Counted from the stretch's first letter, positions 49,745 to 60,056 are shown. The stretch is DNA of 64,000 nucleotides from Rhizobium freirei PRF 81 (GCF_000359745.1 NZ_AQHN01000077.1:182361-246360), one strand, 5' to 3'. The notes: generated from the letters alone by a model not told the origin. Numbers and translations: made by a program.

Positions 49745-52642
49745 TCAGAAGAAGCCGCGGCGCTGCCACCAGCCAGCCTTCTTCGGCTTGGTCGGCTCAC
49801 CATCGCCATCGCCGCCCTCATTGGCGCGGTTGGAGGTGACGACCGGTGCGGAGGAGGCAACATTCGACTCGCGATTGGCGCGTGCCGGCTTGGCTGCTTC
49901 TTCCGAAGCTTCGGGCGCTGCAGGCTCGCTGATATTGTCCAGCGCTTGCACGCTCTCGGCCACGGTTTCCTTTTCGGCGTCGGCTACGGGAGCTTCTTCC
50001 ACAGCGGGCGTCTCGACCGGCGAGGCTTCGGCAGCTTTCGCCTTCCGGCGGCTGCGACCCTTGGCGGGCTTCACATCTTCGGTGACGACAGCAGCGGTCT
50101 CCACGGCTGCCATGGCAGGCTGGCCTTCGACTGCGGCTTCACCCTCGGAGACGGCGATTTCCGCGGCAGCTACAGCCACTTCTTCTTCGCCATCGGTCGC
50201 GGCTTCAGCAGCTTCGTCGACATCGGATTCCTCTTCGCCGCTTGCTTCCTGTTCGCTGCCCTCGTTTTCACGGTTGCGGCGACCGCCACGCTTGCCGCGA
50301 CGGCGGCGCTTGCGCTTCTGCTGCGCATCGTCGCCATCGGCGGATGCTGTGGCATCGGCGCCGGCGTCATCTTCACCCTCGTCGCCTTCTTCTCCGTCTT
50401 CGGCGGCTTCTGCCGCAGACGTGTCGTCGGAGACGGTGCCGGTCTGAGCGTCGTTGCCACGGCCGCGACGGCGGCGGCGACGCTTGCGCTTGCGGTTGCC
50501 TTCATTGCTCTCGGAGCGAGCGGCAGGCTGCTCGGTGCTTGCAGCCTTTTCCTCCAGCTCTTCGTCTTCTTCCTCATCGGCTTCGATGACGATATCGTCG
50601 TCATCGTCTTCAGGGATCGCTGCGAAGTTGAACAGGCTTTCGATCTTCACCGGATTGGCAACCGGCTCTCCACGATCGATCGCGAAATGCTGCGTGCCGA
50701 CGGCAGTGTCGGCATCGATGACGATGGCGACACCGAAACGATTTTCATAGTCGATGATCGTCTGACGCTTGTGATTAAGGAGATAGAGCGCAATGTCCGG
50801 CGTCGTGCGCACGGTGATATCGTGCGTCGTATTCTTGAGCAGATATTCCTCGATGCCGCGCAGCACGTGCAGCGCAACCGAGGACTGCGAGCGCACATGG
50901 CCGGTTCCGCCGCAATGCGAGCAGATCTGCGTCGTGCTTTCCAGAACCGAAGCGCGGATACGCTGGCGCGACATTTCCAGGAGGCCGAAATGCGAGATGC
51001 GGCCGACCTGGATGCGGGCGCGATCGTTCTTCAGGCATTCCTTCAGCTTCTTCTCGACAGCGCGGTTGTTGCGCTTTTCTTCCATGTCGATGAAGTCGAT
51101 GACGATCAGGCCGGCAAGGTCGCGCAGGCGGAGCTGGCGCGCGATTTCCTCGGCCGCTTCCAGGTTCGTCTGAAGCGCGGTGTCTTCGATCGAATGCTCG
51201 CGGGTCGAGCGGCCGGAGTTGACGTCGATCGAAACCAGCGCTTCCGTCTGGTTCATGATCAGGTAGCCGCCGGAGCGCAGCGTCACCTGCGGCTGCAGCA
51301 TGCGATCGAGCTGCGCCTCGATGCCGGAGCGCGAGAAGATCGGGTGAATGTCGCGATAGGGCTGAACCACCTTGGCGTGGCTCGGCATCAGCATCTTCAT
51401 GAAGTCTTTCGCTTCACGATAGCCTTCTTCGCCGGCAACGATGATCTCGCCGATGTCCTTGTTGTAGAGGTCGCGAATCGAGCGCTTGATCAGGCTGCCT
51501 TCTTCATAGACGAGGCAGGGAGCGGTCGAAGCGAGCGTCAGCGTGCGGACGTTTTCCCACAGGCGCATCAGATATTCGAAATCGCGCTTGACCTCGACCT
51601 TGGTGCGGTTGGCGCCGGCGGTACGCAGGATGACGCCCATGCCTTGCGGCACTTCGAGCAGCTTGGCGATTTCCTTGAGGCGCTTGCGGTCCTGCGGATT
51701 GGTGATCTTGCGGGATATGCCGCCGCCGCGCGCTGTGTTCGGCATCAGAACCGAGTAGCGGCCTGCGAGCGAAAGGTAGGTCGTCAGCGCCGCACCCTTG
51801 TTGCCGCGCTCTTCCTTGGCCACCTGCACCAGCAGGATTTGCCGGCGCTTGATGACTTCCTGAATACGGTACTGCTTGCGCGGCTTGCGCTGCACGCGGT
51901 CCGGAACCTCTTCCATCGCGTCTTCTGCGCCGACGGATTCGATCACTTCCTCTTCATGGTCGTGATCGTCATCATCGTCGTCATCGTGACGGCGCTTGGA
52001 GGTTGCGACATCCTCGGAGATCGAATCGCTTTCGACCATCGCCGCCATCGAGCCCGAGGAGCCTTCCTCGTCTTCGCTCGGCGCATCGACGGTGGCCGTC
52101 GCCTCTGGGGCGGGTGTCTCTTCGGTGGGAGCTTCTGCTACCGCCTTCTTGCGGCTGCGGCGCGGCTTGGCCGCCTTCTTCGCGGGCGCTTCCTCGGCAG
52201 GTGCCGCTGCTTCCGGAGCGATCGCCTCTTGCGCGATCCCTGCGGGCGCTTCTGCTTCGTCGTCCGCCTTGGGAACGATGCCGATATCGGGCTGTTCCTG
52301 CTGCGAAAGGTCGAGAGCCGTCTCCACATGCTCGACATCGTCGTCGCGGCGATGCTCTTCGGCCTCGGCCTTCAGCAGCGCCTGACGGTCGGCGAGGGGG
52401 ATCTGGTAGTAATCTGGGTGAATTTCGGCAAAGGCCAGGAAGCCGTGCCGGTTGCCGCCGTAATCGACGAAAGCCGCCTGAAGCGAAGGTTCGACCCTCG
52501 TTACTTTTGCGAGATATATGTTGCCGCGAATTTGCTTCTTGTGCTGCGACTCGAAGTCAAATTCCTCTATGCGGTTCCCGCGAACGACAACGACGCGCGT
52601 CTCTTCCTCGTGAGACGCATCGATAAGCATTTTGTCTGCCAT
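49745..52642 (-). CDS. rne: ribonuclease E/G family endoribonuclease (RNase E)
   Basis: Central endonuclease of mRNA decay and rRNA/tRNA processing. The 965 residues have the S1 domain at the N-terminus (GNIYLAKVTRVEPSLQAAFVDYGG, about 37-60) interrupted by a long acidic insertion (about 105-275) with EED and DDDDDDHDHEEE runs, typical of alphaproteobacterial RNase E. Then come the RNase H-like and DNase I-like parts with VSIDVNSGRSTRE, the Zn-link CSHCGGTGHVRS, and a disordered tail with arginine-rich RNA-binding clusters (KRKRRRRRRGRGN) and acidic stretches that scaffold a degradosome. ATG 52642; terminator downstream. Confidence 0.95.
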   Translation of the reverse strand: MADKMLIDASHEEETRVVVVRGNRIEEFDFESQHKKQIRGNIYLAKVTRVEPSLQAAFVDYGGNRHGFLAFAEIHPDYYQIPLADRQALLKAEAEEHRRDDDVEHVETALDLSQQEQPDIGIVPKADDEAEAPAGIAQEAIAPEAAAPAEEAPAKKAAKPRRSRKKAVAEAPTEETPAPEATATVDAPSEDEEGSSGSMAAMVESDSISEDVATSKRRHDDDDDDDHDHEEEVIESVGAEDAMEEVPDRVQRKPRKQYRIQEVIKRRQILLVQVAKEERGNKGAALTTYLSLAGRYSVLMPNTARGGGISRKITNPQDRKRLKEIAKLLEVPQGMGVILRTAGANRTKVEVKRDFEYLMRLWENVRTLTLASTAPCLVYEEGSLIKRSIRDLYNKDIGEIIVAGEEGYREAKDFMKMLMPSHAKVVQPYRDIHPIFSRSGIEAQLDRMLQPQVTLRSGGYLIMNQTEALVSIDVNSGRSTREHSIEDTALQTNLEAAEEIARQLRLRDLAGLIVIDFIDMEEKRNNRAVEKKLKECLKNDRARIQVGRISHFGLLEMSRQRIRASVLESTTQICSHCGGTGHVRSQSSVALHVLRGIEEYLLKNTTHDITVRTTPDIALYLLNHKRQTIIDYENRFGVAIVIDADTAVGTQHFAIDRGEPVANPVKIESLFNFAAIPEDDDDDIVIEADEEEDEELEEKAASTEQPAARSESNEGNRKRKRRRRRRGRGNDAQTGTVSDDTSAAEAAEDGEEGDEGEDDAGADATASADGDDAQQKRKRRRRGKRGGRRNRENEGSEQEASGEEESDVDEAAEAATDGEEEVAVAAAEIAVSEGEAAVEGQPAMAAVETAAVVTEDVKPAKGRSRRKAKAAEASPVETPAVEEAPVADAEKETVAESVQALDNISEPAAPEASEEAAKPARANRESNVASSAPVVTSNRANEGGDGDGEPTKPKKAGWWQRRGFF

Positions 52643-53325
52643 GAAAGCTGTGCTCCTCGGCGCCGGCAAGCGGAAGGGGGCCTGCCTGTCACGGGGACAA
52701 GCCGGATATGTTCCGCAGTTGCTGCACCGGATAATGAAAGTCGCGATGGCGTATTCGGAGATGACAGCATCCAGACGACAGCCGGGGCGTTACTTCCCTG
52801 GGGTCTGTTCACTTTTTGAAAAAGCTGCTGCGGTGACATCCGTAACCAAGCGAGATCGACTATGCCTTAGACCCACAAAACTGGGTCCGATGAATGTGCT
52901 CTCTAAAGAGCGTTTGGTGGCTCTCCACCGATGAACTTCCTGTTTGAAACCGGAAATTCAGATATCCACTGTTTGGAGCAGAAGCACTGCAGACGTCGGA
53001 TGAATGCCGCTTATGGCGCCTGGTACTCGAGGCGGCTGCCGTTGCGACGACTCTATCCCGTCAACACTTCTACCCTAATATGCGTTGTATGTTTTATCTG
53101 TCACAATAGCAAGGGAAAAGCCAAGTATGCCATAATATTGATGGATTCCTCGGATGAGGAGGACGAGGGAGGATGTGTTGCGATTCTCTCCCAGGCGCAT
53201 CGTCAGCCGGCGCCCATCACGTCAGACCTGGTTCCCGTTATTGGGACTTCAAAAACAACGTCAAAACCAATATGGGGCGCGTTGGACACTTGTTAAAGGG
53301 ATTGCTGCATGCGGTGGAGAGTGGC
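52643..53325. other. 683-base divergent control region of rne and the amidase
   Basis: No credible gene. For rne it is likely a long untranslated leader: on the minus strand TTGCTA (about 53113), 17 bases, TACAAC is a possible promoter roughly 430-470 bases from the start, and E. coli rne also has a long autoregulatory leader. Purine-rich GAGGAGGACGAGGGAGGA at 53155-53172 is notable. Promoter assignments here are weak. Confidence 0.4.
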
Positions 53326-54537
53326 GTGAAGGCTTTGCGATTTGCGACGGCGGCCTTCGCCCTGACGATGCTGGTAGCATTTGCGCCATCCGGGCCGGCT
53401 TCCGCCGCCGATTCCTTGCTTGCCTATGGCGCGCGCATAGCGGGCGATGATGCCCGTACGCGCATCGTCATAGACATGGATCGCGAGCCGACCTTCACGG
53501 TGCACTATCTCGACAATCCCGTCCGTGTCGTCGTCGATCTTCCGGCAACCGCATTCGGCTTTCCGGCTGCCAATCTCAAGCCGGCCGGTCTCTTCAAGGA
53601 TATCCGCTACGGCACCATGGACGCCGACAGCGCCCGCATTGTGCTGACGGCCAAGAAGCCTGTGAAACTGGTCATGGCCAAAGCGCAGGCCGATGAGGGC
53701 GGCAAGGGGCATCGTCTTGTGCTCGACGCCGAAATGCTGCCGGCCGAGCAATTTGCAGCGCTGGTGAAGCAGCAGAGCTGGACGGCCTCCGATACCACCA
53801 AGGATGTCGGTCCAGTCGAGCCGACGCAAAAGGCCGATCCGAATACGTTCCTCGTGGCGGTCGATGCCGGTCACGGCGGCATCGACGCCGGTGCGACCGG
53901 CACCGACGGCGCGACCCAGGAAAAGGATATCACGCTGGCTTTCGCGAAGATTTTCGCCGGCAAGCTGAACGCGCAGCCCGGTATCAAGGCGTTTCTGACG
54001 CGCGACAAGGATCAGTATCTCTCCCTTTCCGAACGCGTGACGATCGCCCGGCAGAATCACGCCTCTCTCTTCATCTCGCTGCATGCCGATACGCTGAAGC
54101 AAAAGGATATCCGCGGCGCGACTGTCTATACGATCTCGGACAAGGCTTCGGACCGTCTCGCCAGCGAGGTGGCCGACCGTGAAAACGACTCCGACCGGAT
54201 CGCCGGAACCGAGGCTCAGGCACAGCCAGCCGCCGTCGCCGACATTCTGATGGATCTGACCCGCCGCGAGACGCAGGCCTTCTCCATTTCGTTGGCGCAG
54301 GACGTGCTGTCCTCGTTCAACGGCCAGATTTCCATGATCAACAATCCGCATCGCCACGCCGGTTTCCAGGTCTTGACGGCACCGGATGTGCCTTCGATCC
54401 TGCTCGAACTCGGCTTTCTCTCCAACAAGGAAGATGAAAAGCTTCTGCTCGACGCGGATTGGCGGCAGAAGGTGGCCGATCGGCTGACAGAAGCCGTGAA
54501 GCAATACCGCGTCTCGGTCATCGCGAATGGCGGCTAG
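53326..54537 (+). CDS. N-acetylmuramoyl-L-alanine amidase with AMIN domain
   Basis: Periplasmic zinc amidase that splits daughter-cell walls, like AmiC. From GTG 53326 the 403 residues begin with a standard signal peptide (MKALRFATAAFALTM to ASA), supported by GGAGAG four bases upstream; ATG 53272 would give an oddly long N-terminus. The AMIN domain follows (about 30-130, RIVIDMDREPTFTVHYLDNPVRVVVDL), then amidase_3: VAVDAGHGGIDAGATG, SLFISLHAD and PSILLELGFLSNKEDE with zinc and catalytic residues. It is followed by mrcA in the same direction. Confidence 0.93.
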   Translation: MKALRFATAAFALTMLVAFAPSGPASAADSLLAYGARIAGDDARTRIVIDMDREPTFTVHYLDNPVRVVVDLPATAFGFPAANLKPAGLFKDIRYGTMDADSARIVLTAKKPVKLVMAKAQADEGGKGHRLVLDAEMLPAEQFAALVKQQSWTASDTTKDVGPVEPTQKADPNTFLVAVDAGHGGIDAGATGTDGATQEKDITLAFAKIFAGKLNAQPGIKAFLTRDKDQYLSLSERVTIARQNHASLFISLHADTLKQKDIRGATVYTISDKASDRLASEVADRENDSDRIAGTEAQAQPAAVADILMDLTRRETQAFSISLAQDVLSSFNGQISMINNPHRHAGFQVLTAPDVPSILLELGFLSNKEDEKLLLDADWRQKVADRLTEAVKQYRVSVIANGG

Positions 54538-54783
54538 GCGGCTCAGCCGTGGCTTCCGTGTAACAGCGGCGAACTTTAGAATCGAATGAAGTTGGGAATA
54601 GAGGAGCCAAGCCCTATTTTGCTCACATTCCCGCCTTTACAGCGAAGTATCATTCGCTCACGAGTGACGCGCGGCTTTGTCTCACTGCCGTCTTGCATTA
54701 ACACCGTGAGCGTGCAAAACGCCCGTCGTTATGCGGTTGTCCCGCATACATGGCGCATGAAGAACAAGCACCGGTAGTATCAT

Positions 54784-57249
54784 ATGATCAGACTGATTGG
54801 ATATTTCTTTGGGCTAGGCTGCCTCCTGTTTCTGGGTGTGGCTGCGGCTGCGGCGATCTATCTGAGTGTCGTGTCCAAGGAACTTCCGGACTACGAGGTG
54901 CTGGCGAAATACGCGCCGCCCGTGACGACGCGCATACATGCCGGCAACGGCGCGCTGATGAAGGAATATTCGCGCGAGAACCGGCTTTTCGTGCCGATCC
55001 AGGCTATTCCCGATCGCGTCAAGGCGGCTTTCCTTTCCGCTGAAGACAAGAATTTCTACAATCACCCCGGCGTCGATGTCGGCGGCCTCATTCGCGCCGT
55101 GGCAGTGAACCTTCAGAATATCGGTTCCGGCCGCCGCTTCGTCGGCGCATCGACCATCACGCAGCAGGTCGCCAAGAACTTCCTGCTTTCGGCCGACCAG
55201 ACCTTCGACCGCAAGATCAAGGAAGCGATTCTGTCCTTCCGCATCGAGCAGGCCTATAGCAAGGACAAGATTCTCGAGCTCTATCTCAACGAGATTTACT
55301 TCGGCCTCAATTCCTATGGCATCGCCGGCGCGGCGCTCACCTATTTCGACAAGTCGGTCAACGAACTGACCATCGCCCAATCGGCCTATCTGGCGTCGCT
55401 CCCGAAAGGCCCCGCCAACTACAACCCCTTCCGCCGCGCCGAAGCAGCGCTCACCCGCCGCAACTGGGTGATCGACCGCATGGTGGAGAATGGCTATGTC
55501 AGCCAGAGCGATGGCGAAGAGGCAAAGAAGCAGCCGCTTGGCGTCGTGCCGCCAAAGAGCGGTCCGTCACTCTTCGCTTCGGACTATTTTGCCGAAGAGG
55601 TCCGCCGGCAGCTGATCGATCAATATGGCGAAAAGACCCTTTATGAAGGCGGTCTTTCCGTTCGCACGTCGCTCGATCCGCAGATGCAGCTCCAAGCCCG
55701 AAAGGCGTTGCAGGACGGTTTGATCGATTATGACCAGCGTCGCGGCTATCGCGGCCCGATCAAGCAGATCGCCACATCGCAGGACTGGGGTGCAGAGCTC
55801 GCCAAGGTTCCCGGGCTGAGCGACGTGCCGGAATGGCAGGTAGCCGTTGTCCTTTCTGTATCCGACCAGGAAGTCGATATCGGATTGCAGCCGCGGGTCG
55901 ACGCCGGCGGTAAGGTCTCGACGGACCGCAAGCGCGGCATGATTGCCGCTGCCGACATGCGCTGGGCTTTCCGCGCGGCCAATAGCAGCAAGGTCGCCAA
56001 GTCTCCAAGCGGCGTGCTGAGTGCTGGTGACGTTGTCTTCGTGGAGAAGACAGGCAATGCCGATTCGAGCAGCTATCGTCTGCGTCAGCCGCCGAAGGTG
56101 CAGGGTGGTCTGGTCGTTATGGATCCGCATACCGGCCGCGTGCTCGCCATGGTCGGTGGCTTCTCCTATGCGCAATCCGAGTTCAACCGCGCCACGCAGG
56201 CCAAGCGTCAGCCGGGTTCGTCCTTCAAGCCTTTCGTCTACGCTGCTGCGATGGACAACGGCTATACGCCGGCCTCTGTCATTCTCGACGATCCGCTGCA
56301 GATCACGCTCAGCAATGGCGATGTCTGGAAGCCGACCAATTATGAAGGCGAGGGCGGTGGCGTCCACACGCTGCGCTTCGCCATCGAACACTCGCGCAAT
56401 CTGATGACGGTTCGTCTCGCCTCCGACATGGGCATGCCGTTGGTTGCCGAATATGCAGAACGCTTCGGCATCTACGACCATATGAACCCGGTTCTCGCCA
56501 TGTCGCTCGGCGCTGGCGAGACGACGGTGCTGCGCATGGTTTCGGCCTATTCGGTCATGGCCAATGGCGGCAAGCAGATCAAGCCGACGCTGATCGACCG
56601 CATCCAGGACCGTTACGGCAAGACCATCTTCAAGCATGAGGAACGCGTCTGCGACAGCTGCAACGTCAGTGCGTGGCAGAATCAGGATGAGCCCGTCATC
56701 GCCGACAACCGCGAGCAGGTCCTCGATCCGATGACGGCCTATCAGGTCACGTCGATGATGCAGGGCGTCATCATCCGCGGCACGGCCGCGGGCAAGATCA
56801 AGCTCAACACCGATGTCGCCGGCAAGACGGGCACCACCAACGACGAGAAGGACGCCTGGTTCGTCGGTTACACGCCGAGCCTCGTCGCTGGCCTCTACGT
56901 CGGATACGATACGCCGACCCCGCTTGGTCGCGGCGGTACTGGTAGCGGCGTTGCGGCGCCGGTCTTCAACGAGTTCATGCAGGCTGCCACCAAGGATCAG
57001 CCACCTGAAAAGTTCCAGGTTCCCGCCGGCATGACGATGGTGGCCGTTAACCGCGCGACCGGCATGGCGGCGCAGCCGGGCGATCAGGGCGCCATCATGG
57101 AGGCCTTCAAGCCCGGCACCGGCCCGGCCACGAGCCTGCAGGTCATCGGTGGCGGCGAGGCCGCTGCACAGGTCGCGCCGGAGGAAATTCTGAGGACCTC
57201 GCCGCAGGCAAACCAGGCGGTCACCTCGGGATCGGGCGGCCTCTTCTAA
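54784..57249 (+). CDS. mrcA: penicillin-binding protein 1A
   Basis: Bifunctional peptidoglycan synthase, 821 residues. N-terminal membrane anchor (GYFFGLGCLLFLGVAAAAAIY), GT51 glycosyltransferase with catalytic Glu in SAEDKNFYNHPG and GASTITQQVAKN, an OB-like insertion (about 330-430), and the transpeptidase with SxxK nucleophile GSSFKPF, SRN motif in EHSRNLM and KTG in AGKTGTTND. Complete. It lies 246 bases after the amidase gene, pairing wall synthesis with wall hydrolysis. Confidence 0.96.
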   Translation: MIRLIGYFFGLGCLLFLGVAAAAAIYLSVVSKELPDYEVLAKYAPPVTTRIHAGNGALMKEYSRENRLFVPIQAIPDRVKAAFLSAEDKNFYNHPGVDVGGLIRAVAVNLQNIGSGRRFVGASTITQQVAKNFLLSADQTFDRKIKEAILSFRIEQAYSKDKILELYLNEIYFGLNSYGIAGAALTYFDKSVNELTIAQSAYLASLPKGPANYNPFRRAEAALTRRNWVIDRMVENGYVSQSDGEEAKKQPLGVVPPKSGPSLFASDYFAEEVRRQLIDQYGEKTLYEGGLSVRTSLDPQMQLQARKALQDGLIDYDQRRGYRGPIKQIATSQDWGAELAKVPGLSDVPEWQVAVVLSVSDQEVDIGLQPRVDAGGKVSTDRKRGMIAAADMRWAFRAANSSKVAKSPSGVLSAGDVVFVEKTGNADSSSYRLRQPPKVQGGLVVMDPHTGRVLAMVGGFSYAQSEFNRATQAKRQPGSSFKPFVYAAAMDNGYTPASVILDDPLQITLSNGDVWKPTNYEGEGGGVHTLRFAIEHSRNLMTVRLASDMGMPLVAEYAERFGIYDHMNPVLAMSLGAGETTVLRMVSAYSVMANGGKQIKPTLIDRIQDRYGKTIFKHEERVCDSCNVSAWQNQDEPVIADNREQVLDPMTAYQVTSMMQGVIIRGTAAGKIKLNTDVAGKTGTTNDEKDAWFVGYTPSLVAGLYVGYDTPTPLGRGGTGSGVAAPVFNEFMQAATKDQPPEKFQVPAGMTMVAVNRATGMAAQPGDQGAIMEAFKPGTGPATSLQVIGGGEAAAQVAPEEILRTSPQANQAVTSGSGGLF

Positions 57250-57273
57250 GTCCATCCCAATTTGATCGATCAT

Positions 57274-57303
57274 CATGCCGCGGGGCTTTACACCGGCGGC
57301 ATG
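57274..57303 (+). terminator. inverted repeat after mrcA
   Basis: CATGCCGC (57274-57281) pairs with GCGGCATG (57296-57303) around a 14-base loop, 25 bases after the mrcA stop. No T-run; a weak terminator or 3' end structure. Confidence 0.4.
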
Positions 57304-57376
57304 TATATCTATGTCACCAGCACTCTTTGAATTGGATGGCCGTTCGCATCGAGCGGCGAGATGAAGAAGCAGGATC

Positions 57377-58508
57377 ATGAGAGCCGAAATCGAGAAAATA
57401 GTCGACGAAACCAAGCAGGCTATCACCCTGCTGAGGAGGCATCTTTGACTGGGATCAGGCCGTAAGACGACTGGACTGGTTGAACAACAAGGCGGAGGAT
57501 CCGACCTTGTGGAACGATGCTTCCGAGGCGCAGAAGCTGATGCGCGAACGCCAGCAGCTTGATGACGGTATCAACGGCGTGCGCGCTCTCGAGCAGCAGC
57601 TCGCCGACAATATCGAGCTGATCGAGCTTGGTGAGGAAGAGGGCGATGCCGACGTCGTGCGCGACGCCGAGGAAGCCCTGAAGGCCCTGAAGGCCGAGGC
57701 GGCACGCCGGCAGGTGGAAGCCATGCTGTCGGGCGAGGCCGATTCCAACGATACCTACCTCGAAGTCCACTCCGGCGCCGGCGGCACCGAGAGCCAGGAC
57801 TGGGCGAACATGCTTTTGCGCATGTATACCCGCTGGGCCGAACGCCAGCGCTTCAAGGTGGAATTGCTGGAAGTTCATGACGGCGAAGAAGCCGGCATCA
57901 AGTCCGCGACGCTGCTCGTCAAGGGACACAATGCCTATGGCTGGCTGAAGACCGAATCGGGCGTGCACCGCCTGGTGCGCATCTCGCCCTATGACAGCAA
58001 TGCGCGCCGCCACACGTCGTTCTCGTCGATCTGGGTCTATCCGGTCGTCGACGACTCGATCCAGATCGAGATCAACGAAAGCGATTGCCGCATCGATACC
58101 TACCGATCGTCCGGCGCCGGCGGCCAGCACGTCAACACGACCGATTCGGCCGTGCGCATCACGCATATCCCGACCGGTATCGTCGTGCAGTGCCAGCAGG
58201 AACGTTCGCAGCACAAGAACCGCGCCAAGGCCTGGGACATGCTGCGCGCCCGCATGTACGAGGCGGAGTTGATGAAGCGGGAAGAGGCTGCCAATGCCGA
58301 AGCCGCCTCCAAGACGGATATCGGCTGGGGTCACCAGATCCGCTCCTACGTCCTGCAGCCTTACCAGCTGGTCAAGGATCTGCGCACAGGCGTCGCCAGC
58401 ACCGCTCCGGGCGACGTGCTCGACGGCGATCTCAACGAGTTCATGGAAGCCGCGCTCGCTCATCGCATCAGCGGCGCGGCCGACGCTGTTGTCGATGACG
58501 TCGAGTAA
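57377..58508 (+). CDS. prfB: peptide chain release factor 2, expressed by +1 frameshift
   Basis: Releases proteins at UAA and UGA. The gene starts at ATG 57377 (MRAEIEKIVDETKQAITLLR), reads 23 codons to a UGA at 57446-57448, and continues in the +1 frame from 57447 to 58508, giving 376 residues by join(57377..57445,57447..58508). The codon-recognition tripeptide reads SPY (RISPYDSNARRHTSF) where E. coli has SPF, and the catalytic loop is SGAGGQHVN. The usual autoregulation applies: low RF2 lets the ribosome shift at its own UGA. A strong terminator follows. Confidence 0.95.
57434..57449 (+). promoter_or_regulatory. programmed +1 frameshift site in prfB
   Basis: AGGAGG (57434-57439), three bases, then CTT TGA C (57443-57449). 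The internal Shine-Dalgarno, the slippery CTT and the UGA-C stop context have the same spacing as in E. coli prfB. Confidence 0.93.
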
Positions 58509-58532
58509 TTTCGAATAAATCGAATAAGAAGA

Positions 58533-58556
58533 AGCCCCGGAGACGGGGCTTTTTTA
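58533..58556 (+). terminator. intrinsic terminator of prfB
   Basis: AGCCCCG (58533-58539) pairs with CGGGGCT (58544-58550), GAGA-type loop, followed by six T. It lies 25 bases after the prfB stop and before the convergent nadK end. Confidence 0.88.
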
Positions 58557-58586
58557 TTGGCGTCGCAAGCATTGCAAGTGTCAGGT

Positions 58587-59360
58587 TTAATCCGAAAACT
58601 GCTCTGCCAGAATCCTGTCCGACCATGACCGGTCCGGATCGGAAAGGATGCGCGCCGTGGTATCCTCGCTCTGAGTGATGCGGACGCCGACAACCGATTT
58701 GACCTCGGTATTGTCGGCTGCCGCATTGACCGGACGCTTTTCCGCTTCCAGCACGGTGATATCGACCGTTACCTTGTTTGGAAGCAGGGCGCCGCGCCAG
58801 CGGCGAGGGCGGAAGGCGCTGACCGGCGTCATGGCAAGCAGCGGCGCCTCGAGCGGCAGGATGGGGCCATGGGCGGAGAGATTATAGGCGGTGGAGCCTG
58901 CCGGTGTCGTCACCATCAAGCCATCGCAAATGAGCTCCGGCAGACGGACGCGGCCGTCAATCTCGACCTTCAGCTTTGCCGTCTGGTAGGACTGGCGAAA
59001 CAGCGACACTTCGTTGATGGCGAGTGCAATGCAGGTAGTGCCATCGGCATTGCGTGTGGTCATCTGCAATGGATGAAAAGCGTTCTCGACAGCGGCTTCG
59101 ATGCGTTCCGCCAGACCATCCGTCCGATAATCGTTCATCAGGAAGCCGATGGAGCCACGATTCATGCCGTAGACGCGCTTGCCGGTATTCATCGTCTTGT
59201 GGAGCGTCTGGAGCATGAAACCGTCGCCGCCGAGCGCAACGACGATATCGGCCTCTTCCTGCGGCGTCTGGCCGTAGAGGCGAATCAGCTCTTCCTGGGC
59301 CGCCTGTGCTTCCGGAGCAGGCGAGGCAACAAAACAGACGGATTGAAAATGACGCGACAT
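58587..59360 (-). CDS. nadK: NAD kinase
   Basis: Phosphorylates NAD to NADP. The 257 residues carry the GGDG motif in VVALGGDGFMLQTLH, GMNRGSIGFLMND, AINEVSLFR, and CDGLMVTTPAGSTAYNLSAHGPIL, all conserved in the family. Start ATG 59360. Convergent with prfB across a terminator. Confidence 0.96.
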   Translation of the reverse strand: MSRHFQSVCFVASPAPEAQAAQEELIRLYGQTPQEEADIVVALGGDGFMLQTLHKTMNTGKRVYGMNRGSIGFLMNDYRTDGLAERIEAAVENAFHPLQMTTRNADGTTCIALAINEVSLFRQSYQTAKLKVEIDGRVRLPELICDGLMVTTPAGSTAYNLSAHGPILPLEAPLLAMTPVSAFRPRRWRGALLPNKVTVDITVLEAEKRPVNAAADNTEVKSVVGVRITQSEDTTARILSDPDRSWSDRILAEQFSD

Positions 59361-59526
59361 GCAATGCCCTTCTAATGATCATACTAGGTAATGGTATTCC
59401 CCCTATGCGACAAGACGTTTTGCAAAGACTGGTAAATCCCGTCCGGCTTCTGAGCGGGGATACTGAAGAAGGTGGCGGATTTTCTCTTTACACGAGATCA
59501 AAATCTGCTACTTGGCATGCCGATGT

Positions 59527-59602
<76 letters not shown>

Positions 59603-59734
59603 CCTTTTCCCGGGAACTTCGCCGTCTTGATGCTCCTCGCTATGGAAAATGAGCGATGGCAGACTAATATGTGGGTGCCGGACACCTTCGGGATGTCCGA
59701 GCGATCCTCAACATAATCCTGTCCCTGGAAAAAC

Positions 59735-60004
59735 ATGACCAGCAAGCCCAAGAAGCCCAAACTCGAACATTCCGAGCTCTCTGGTGAGTTCACAGAAGAC
59801 GGCGTGACCGTTTTGGTCGATATCTTTCGTCCGGCCGGCACCAATGCCGACTGGCGGATGGAAGTCATCACGCCGGAAGAGGACCTTATCGAATGGGAGG
59901 AGCCTTTCGCGACAGACCGCGAGGCCTTCGATGAGTTCCTGGCGACGGTGGCCCGCGATGGCATCAGGTCATTCTTCGACGAGGCTGACCCGGCGATTCA
60001 CTGA
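59735..60004 (+). CDS. conserved hypothetical protein, acidic, 89 residues
   Basis: A small soluble protein starting at ATG 59735 with a basic first 10 residues (MTSKPKKPKL) and a strongly acidic remainder (DWRMEVITPEEDLIEWEEPFATDREAFDEFLATV). Composition and codon use match real genes of the window. Proteins of this kind recur in Rhizobiales, but I recall no function. It follows tRNA-Thr and is followed by a stem-loop. Confidence 0.8.
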   Translation: MTSKPKKPKLEHSELSGEFTEDGVTVLVDIFRPAGTNADWRMEVITPEEDLIEWEEPFATDREAFDEFLATVARDGIRSFFDEADPAIH

Positions 60005-60036
60005 GCTTGCCTCCTTAGTTCGCTGAATTCGCCTGT

Positions 60037-60056
60037 CACCTCGGGCTTGCGAGGTG
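60037..60056 (+). terminator. stem-loop after the 89-residue gene
   Basis: CACCTCG (60037-60043) pairs with CGAGGTG (60050-60056), 6-base loop. No T-run. Confidence 0.4.

Noticed and set aside
49946..52819. 957-codon open frame antisense to rne
   Set aside because: Shadow of a low-complexity, GC-rich gene; no family signature, no start signal.
52931..53296. 121-codon frame in the rne-amidase gap
   Set aside because: No ribosome-binding site, atypical composition, no family; likely leader or promoter sequence.
55567..57426. 619-codon open frame antisense to mrcA
   Set aside because: Shadow frame; the sense protein has all PBP1A motifs.
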